Source of the DNA: Zarea fungicola
Lineage: Eukaryota > Ascomycota > Sordariomycetes > Hypocreales > Cordycipitaceae
Assembly (NCBI GenBank): GCA_900169235.1
Contig: FWCC01000016.1
Location: 124,001 to 188,000, forward strand
Direction of reading: 5' to 3'
Length of the DNA stretch: 64,000 nt
In this document: positions 57,730-64,000 of the stretch, piece after piece
Position numbering within the stretch: position 1 is the stretch's first letter
Layout: each line of letters begins with the position of its first letter
Position numbers and translations under genes: made by a program
The notes under the pieces: model-generated
What the model was told of the DNA's origin: nothing
Database searches by the model: none
Seen by the model: the letters and a program-made list of their open reading frames with translations, nothing else

Positions 57730-60707
57730 ATGAGGTAGCGAGAGGTTTGCATTGTGAAATTCGGCTGGCGTCAAAATGGCATGTCAGAGAGATGACGTTT
57801 AGTTTACAAGGTTGTCATTAATTGACGAATCGAACTATATAATGTTGCAATTAGACATGATCAATGTAAAGTGGCTTTGGCATTCATAGTCGGGAACTAA
57901 ATGTGATGCGCATGTTTTCGCCTTGACCGCGTAGTGCTACGCATTGTAGGCATGTTCTTTCCACGCCGTTGTCGGCTTGCCAATTATTGTGGAAGAGTGA
58001 AAAGAGAAATGTGACGGAAATCATCCACCAACTTAGTTATTTACTTAGTATGCATTTGTCATGGGCTACATGAACGTCGACTGGACACGAGTGTGGTTGG
58101 GAGGGGTTGAAACGCAGCATCTCACATTGAAACATGTTGTACCAGCGTTCACATTCTGTGTATGCATGGTATTTCAGTGTGGCTAGATGAGAGTCGAACA
58201 CAACATCGTGGTAGCACAGACCCACAATGCAAATTTACATTACTACCATGAATGCTACGTACTGTAAGGAATAGTCGACACATATGGTGTAAAGCGACCG
58301 ACTCGGTGATGCCAGCTTATGGTGGGGTCCAACATTCAGCGAATAGGCACCCAAGCACCATGCCGCAAAAGGAACGGAGTAGTCTAAGCACAAATGAGCG
58401 AGCCACCTGACTCTACATCGGTGACGCCATTCCGGATGAATAGGGCCAATCAATGCGAAATGGCTGACAGGGCGAGATTGGTGATGGTGTCGGATGCAGG
58501 GAAGCCAAGATCAGGCGAGATGAGGATACATATTCCAGCACTTGGTGTTACTGGTGGTGTGCAGCGCATGTTTTGAGACTACAGCTGCGCTGGTTAGAGC
58601 AGACGGGTGTGCTTTGTACATGGAAATACGCGTCTAGGAACAGGATGGAAAGAAGTTTGGAAATGAACGATATTGCCGAGAACATGATGTTAATGTGGCA
58701 GCAGGGGAAATGACAAGGGGTTTGTTTCATTAAAGTGAAGGGTGTAGCACGAACGCAAGGCCGTGAACAAAGCAAGACAAAGTTGATGCGCAAAAGGCAA
58801 CATATCAGCCAGTGCTGGCTTGCATTAAGCCTAGAAGATGGACCTGTAGGAACGGACAAGTCAAACTGTTTGATGTAGGGTGTAATTACTAGAAAATCAT
58901 TAGCAGGTTGTGTTGTGATGTTCCTTCGACTTTCTTTTGGGTGGCTTTTACGCCTAGCGCCGTATTACTCTGCAGCGTAATGGTGACGCCACAACAGGGC
59001 AGCAAGGAAACCTGTAGAGAGTCGCTCTTTTCACACTGCACCTAGTCATTTCGGTTGGACGTGGAATAAATTCATTCCACAGAGACAGAAAGTAATATTT
59101 GACACTAATTTGGCTCTACTATGACCTGCGTTTTATGCCAAGTCAATGATGGAACCGGTGTCCGTCAGGAATAATCAGATTCCCCACGCTGTTATGCCCA
59201 GTACTCTCAAAGAGCTTGCTGCACCAAGCAATTGCCATGGAAGTCTTGGAAGCCAAACTCGCCGGCCGCTACAAGTCCAGTGGACATCTAATCTCTCTGC
59301 TCAATAGAAAATGGCGCAAACAGATAATGAGTGGCATTTGATCTCCTTATAGAGCTAGTTGTTAAAGGTATTTGACGGGTAGTGCTCGTCCGCGTACATG
59401 TGTTTCTATACATCAAGGTAGTGAGAGTAATGTGTATGTACGCACTCATTAGGCTGTTTTTAATACCATTGCTATACATTTCGGCATTGTGCGTATCTTG
59501 ATTGCCCTGAAGTTTTGATAAGTAAGGCGTTTTATTGGTTGTGACAAGTTGGTGCAGTTAGGGAGAGGTACTTGTTGTCTCATGACCTGGCTACTGCTGT
59601 TGTCCTTTTTACAGATAGAGCACTTCAAGGTGAATACCGCAGGCACACAGGTACGTGAGAGGGGCAGCTGAAGTCAGCTCAGTACGGCAGCAGGACGGAG
59701 TCATGGGAGTCGGGCCTATCATGCCATCATGTCGTTGCCCGAAACCAAATACAATTTCCTTTCACCAGAAAAAAATAAAAATAAAAATATATATATATAA
59801 AAAGAATTGAGCAAGTATCAGTAAAAAATAAACACAAGTCACGAACAGGAGGAGAAAAGAAAAAAAAAGAGAGAAGAAAAGGAAAAGAGACAACAGTTTT
59901 CAGCCAGACAAGATGTGACGATGCTGCTTGTACCTACATGGCGGTGGCGGGTAGGCTTACTCTGTCCGGCACGCGAGCAACGTTGATCCTTGTGCTGAGC
60001 TGAGAGTCCATCCACCAAAGTAACCCCAAGTGGTCGAAACAATCCCCCACTGTAAAAGAGTAAAGAGGCTACTCCGTACAATTACCCGTAACTATTATTG
60101 CGCATCACTCGTTTCCCTGTATTGTTTGCTGCTACGACTTTTAGTGGTCGATCACAGAGTACTGCCCAGTGACCCCCGCCGCGCCACCACCACCTGCATG
60201 CACCACCTCGACGTCCCCCTCCCGCCCAACTCGCTGCGATTAGACACCCCCAGACACTCCCCAGGGCCTTCCCAGTCGCTCAAAACTCCCAACAAAAGCA
60301 AACTCTCAGCCCGCCCGAAACCAGGTGCCCATCTCCCGTCACCGTCTTTGTCGCCTCCTATCCCATCATTTCCCTTTTTCCTTTAAACCGTTTTCTTTTA
60401 TTCACCTCATCGCATCACAGCATTATTTGGCTATTTGGTAGTTGATTCAAACTCCTCCTCATTTGTCCCTTTCTGAGCTGCAGTTGCGGCGCTCCGACCA
60501 GCCTTCCGACATCGCCTATCACGCCTTATCTGTCTCGTCACTTGCATCCACTTCATACACCATTACTTATTATTGCACGACCGTATCCATATCTACACAC
60601 GACACTGGTCCCCAACCGCAACCCGCCGTTTTGAAAGAAAAACACGTAACATAAAATCCAGCGCAGCTCGTCTGCTATCAAGTGCTGCCAACCCAAAAAA
60701 CCATACC
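57730..60707. other. Gene-poor 3 kb region
   Basis: Contains the 3' flank of the uL16 gene and the promoter and long pyrimidine-rich leader of the next plus-strand gene (from about 60100). TACTCCGTAC occurs at 60070-60079 and a TA-rich run at 59770-59805. No gene is recognised. Confidence 0.5.
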
Positions 60708-62393
60708 ATGGCTTTCCAGCAACCCGCCAGGCAGCTTGTACAAAGAGGGGGCCGCCCAACTACAGCAGCCGCGGTCGAACCCCAGCAATCGCCTGCTGGA
60801 GCACTCCAGGAGACAGAGCCGGACCAGTCGCAGTCATGGGTGCTCTTCTCGCCCCCAACAGATATTACCACCTCTTCATATCTCAGCGAGACCGAACGCT
60901 CCGTTGACACACCAGGTCGCTCCCACGCCAGCCATGTAGGCAGTCACAATACCGTGGCGAGATCCTCACCGGTCGATGATTTCAGACTCTCCATCGCCTC
61001 TTCTGCCATCGATGATGCATCCGTTGACGATGACGCCGAACTTGACAGCCTCGATAGCCACTTGCCAGAGTTTCGCTCCCAACCTGGTGACCACCTACCC
61101 TTGCGCAGAAACAGCATGTACGCCACCACCACACAGCCCGTATTCCCAGCACACGACGGTTTAGGGTCCTTCCGCCTAGATAGACCGGGGTTGGGCCGTG
61201 ATGCGCAAGAGCAAATCTACCAGTTTGAGAGATTTAATCCCAAGAGAATACGTGTGGACCATGCCGAAGTTAACTACTTGGAGCCGGACGCCGCGGAAAC
61301 TCAGGAAGCAGCGAAGAGGGAGAGAATTGAGGCTTGGCGTCTCGAACACAGCCGTGTGCTCCTCGATGAGGTGCAGCGAGAAACCAGACGGCGACGCAAG
61401 TCACTGGCTTCCATGCATCGCCATCAGCACTCCCTGTCTTCTGATGACAACATGACATGGCATGATGATGACGCCATCGAGGGTCCTAAAGAGCAGCATG
61501 GTTTTCTCGCCCGCATTACTCGGACAGTCGTCAAGGATCTATTTGGCATCGATGAAAGACTGCTTGATATTCTTCTCGGTGAAGCCGCTGTCAATGATGA
61601 AGACCTGTCCAACACACCCCGCGCGTCCCAGCTCAACTCCACACAGCCGCCCGCATCTATGGAGGAAGAGTCGTGGCAACTGCGTATCCTTGAGACGGTC
61701 TCGCGCGAGCTGGGCAAATTGGTCAGCCACCTCTCACCTCATCACCCCGGCGCTTTTTCCATATACTCGCGCATGCAGCACATGTCCCTTCCGTATGCCG
61801 GCCTACCCGCCATACCTGAGGCTGCTGATCAAGTAAGCATTGAGCACGGGAGTATTCCCCCCTGCGCGCCCGAGTTCCAGCCCACCATCAACCGCAACAA
61901 CAATACTACGTTGCCCATCGCAATCCCTGGTGCAGCTGCGGCGGATGATGCTGCGGAAGATGGTGGAAGCAGCAGCAGCATGTTTACCAAGGAGGAGTGG
62001 GAGCGTGATCTGGATATCAAACTTGTCTTCCGGTACTTGATTTCGCGCTTCACATCTCGCAACAATGCCTCATCCCCGCCAGTCGGTGGTGCTGCGTCGC
62101 ACATGGCTACGTCGAGCATGCAAGACGCCGCCGCTCGCGTGGCTCGTGTACGACAGCACCACCCGCTGATTGCACGCGCTAGGCCGATGGAGCGACGGCC
62201 GTTTAAGGCCATTACGCCGAGCAGTCCAATTGCAGTGCGGCCGCGTAGCAGCTGCGCCAGCCAAAGCACGAGGCGCTCCGCTCGACGAAGCAGCACATCA
62301 TCGAGACATTACTGGGATATTGGTGGCTCCTTGGGCACCGGGTCTGTGATTGCTACACAAGGTGGGCCGATGGGAAGCTGGGGAGAAGTTTAG
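60708..62393 (+). CDS. Conserved-looking protein of unknown function
   Basis: Single-exon frame of 561 aa from the ATG at 60708-60710 (MAFQQPARQLVQRGGRP). The frame is open 45 codons further upstream but only to a TTG, in leader-like sequence. I do not recognise a domain. The N-terminus is Ser/Thr/Pro-rich with WVLFSPPTDITTSSYLSETE. A basic and helical stretch follows near 200-235 (AAKRERIEAWRLEHSRVLL), then FLARITRTVVKDLFGIDERL near 265, and a more ordered part with SWQLRILETVSRELGKLVSH near 335. EEWERDLDIKLVFRYLISRF near 455 looks like another helix. The C-terminus is Arg/Ser-rich. No signal peptide or clear membrane helix. Function unknown. Confidence 0.78.
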   Translation: MAFQQPARQLVQRGGRPTTAAAVEPQQSPAGALQETEPDQSQSWVLFSPPTDITTSSYLSETERSVDTPGRSHASHVGSHNTVARSSPVDDFRLSIASSAIDDASVDDDAELDSLDSHLPEFRSQPGDHLPLRRNSMYATTTQPVFPAHDGLGSFRLDRPGLGRDAQEQIYQFERFNPKRIRVDHAEVNYLEPDAAETQEAAKRERIEAWRLEHSRVLLDEVQRETRRRRKSLASMHRHQHSLSSDDNMTWHDDDAIEGPKEQHGFLARITRTVVKDLFGIDERLLDILLGEAAVNDEDLSNTPRASQLNSTQPPASMEEESWQLRILETVSRELGKLVSHLSPHHPGAFSIYSRMQHMSLPYAGLPAIPEAADQVSIEHGSIPPCAPEFQPTINRNNNTTLPIAIPGAAAADDAAEDGGSSSSMFTKEEWERDLDIKLVFRYLISRFTSRNNASSPPVGGAASHMATSSMQDAAARVARVRQHHPLIARARPMERRPFKAITPSSPIAVRPRSSCASQSTRRSARRSSTSSRHYWDIGGSLGTGSVIATQGGPMGSWGEV

Positions 62394-63931
62394 AAGGCGA
62401 GTTTGCCTTGCGAAAATTAAACGGAAACACAACGACGAATATATATCGGGCCAAGCTGGTCCACACCATGTACAATAAGCAATTCACGGCGTTTTTTGTT
62501 ACTTCTTTCTCTTCACTTTACATTTGCATATGTTGGGGACGATGGATATACATGGAAGAGGAGGATGAGTATGCGGGGATTGCATGCTATCCAAAACTAC
62601 TTCACTTATAGACAACTTCATTTTTAATGTAATATCAACTTATTACGGCTAATATATATTAAATGAGGCATAAATAATTCTTGATAAATCAGTGCCATTA
62701 CATTGGTACTAGTTTTGCTCCGTGGCAACCAGTGCACCCAGCAGTGCACGTAAAAGCAACGAACGGCCTGTCTTGAATACGTTGTTAATGATGTAACTGA
62801 AAGCGCACTGAACAAACTGATGGTTCCCTATGTTCTGCATCTGCCGAGGTTTTCTAGACGATACGCTTGCTGCTTGCTTGCACGAATCTTGATGCTCAGA
62901 TGGTTGACATAATGCACCTCGCGTTGAGTCATACGCAATGCGTACTCCTCGTTATGTTTTCGTCGCTTGAAAACTATACACTCAAAAAGGCTTCAAAGGG
63001 CCCTGAACCATGTTTTGAGATCGGCGCTTTTCGGGCTTCTAGTCCACTCAATTTCCGATTACGGTATTGCTGCTTCGCGCATTACTTTACATTCATATGG
63101 TAGGATGAAGCTTATTGCCAGAGTTATGCAGAACTTGTTCGCCCCTGGTGCGGAACGCGACCGTGGTGATGTTGGTTCGAGGATACAGTGATAAAAACAT
63201 ACCGGGAAAGGCATGATAGAAACTGTTTCCGACGGAATCATTACTGTAATCGTAGTGTGCTAAAAATAATTGCCAAAATACGCTCGGAGTATCTCATTTT
63301 CAAGTGTTGAAAAATTTACTCGAGAAAAGGACGCCGAGCACTCTGCCGTCTTCGACTACAAACATCTTCCGTGGCATTATTCATCTCCATTGAAACTATC
63401 TCGACAATAGGAAGCTGGGAAGTTGGTAAGTTGATAAGTCATTATCCTGTCTTACTTGAATAGATACTGGGCAACTACGCAGTTCATAAGAATATATATG
63501 TATATTTACTTGTAATATCTCTAGGTAGCTTTGTATAGCCTGACTCGTACCATTTCCTTGTTCTGGTTGGCGCCCAGTCAGGCAGCTAAGAGGTTGCTGC
63601 TTCCGGACTGCCAGAAGGGACGGATGAAAGGCTTCCTGCATTTTCCCTTCAAGCATCAAACCAAATGGGGTTACTCCACCAGCAATGGAGCCGGGATAAG
63701 CAGCCGGCTTCCATCAGTGCTCACAGGAACTTCTGTAGCTATTTTTTTTATTCATCTGCAAAAAAAGTTTTTTTTTTCTGGTAAAATTAACTTTAGTTTT
63801 GTCTTTCTCATAGCAGAAGCTGCTTTGGTTCTTCTGCCAATCAAGTATAGAACTAAACTGCCATTAACGCAACTCAAAGAAGCCGTCCCGTCCCGTCTTG
63901 GCGAACCAGGGCTTACTTACACCGACCGACA
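62394..63931. other. Intergenic region, no gene seen
   Basis: AT-rich spacer between two plus-strand genes. A T-rich stretch (63767-63779) lies about 150 bp before the next ATG. Short open frames show no protein content. Confidence 0.5.
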
Positions 63932-64000
63932 ATGACGACCATCACCGCACCAGCAGGTCAAACGAGGCAAGACGAAGATGCCGTGCTCGCCGTCATCTTG
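63932..64000 (+). CDS. Start of an unidentified gene, cut by the window end
   Basis: ATG at 63932-63934 followed by 22 open codons to the end of the window (MTTITAPAGQTRQDEDAVLA...). The codons are C-ending-rich and the ATG has A at -3, like nearby genes, which suggests a real N-terminus. Too short to identify. Confidence 0.45.
   Translation, partial: MTTITAPAGQTRQDEDAVLAVIL

Noticed and set aside
58069..58260. Plus-strand frame starting MNVDWTRVWLGG in the spacer after uL16
   Set aside because: Interrupted by a stop, without bias or family match.

Overview
The window is nuclear DNA of a filamentous ascomycete, most likely a Sordariomycete and probably of the order Hypocreales. The evidence is short GT-AG introns with GTAAGT/GTGAGT-type donors, a C2H2 plus fungal-specific transcription factor, a cpc-1 type bZIP gene with a long uORF-bearing leader, and intergenic repeats of the word TACGGAGTA. 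The order-level call is inference. I found no rRNA, tRNA, CRISPR array or intact transposon.

Layout, left to right. The 3' part of a urea carboxylase/urea amidolyase gene (1-2456) is followed by a C2H2 transcription factor (3218-5926), which converges on an MPS1-type spindle checkpoint kinase (6090-7889, minus). Next come a large disordered protein of unknown function (8928-11564, minus), a gene-empty 3.8 kb, and an unusual fusion of a Hal3/PPCDC-like flavoprotein domain, an F-box-like motif and ankyrin-like repeats (15345-17192, minus). Seven-exon PRPP synthetase (18261-19748) follows, then a GNAT acetyltransferase (22469-23177) converging on the TRM7 tRNA 2'-O-methyltransferase (23647-25032, minus). 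An F-box gene with an in-frame TGA (25580-27232, minus) and a secreted type-B carboxylesterase interrupted by a 139-N gap (27715-29813, minus) lead to MON2 (31110-36496, minus).

After 4.3 kb without a recognisable gene come an OPT oligopeptide transporter (40812-43649) and the cpc-1/GCN4 homologue (44964-45656, minus). The cpc-1 leader carries uORFs and an open, AUG-less, in-frame extension of about 700 nt. Two likely gene remnants flank it (44221-44586 and 49220-49541), with a small DnaJ-type cysteine-rich protein at 48662-49003. The right end holds a secreted GH105 glycosidase (50216-51433), a coiled-coil protein (52252-54168, minus), a divergent ribosomal protein pair (eL30 at 55765-56413 minus, uL16 at 56776-57729 plus), an unknown protein (60708-62393) and the first codons of another gene (63932-64000).

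Most genes are unrelated housekeeping or regulatory genes rather than a cluster. Two loose themes can be named. Nitrogen and amino-acid supply is represented by the urea enzyme, the OPT transporter and cpc-1. Nucleotide supply and translation is represented by PRPP synthetase, TRM7, eL30 and uL16. Exon boundaries were placed by splice consensus, frame arithmetic and family conservation; no transcript data were available.
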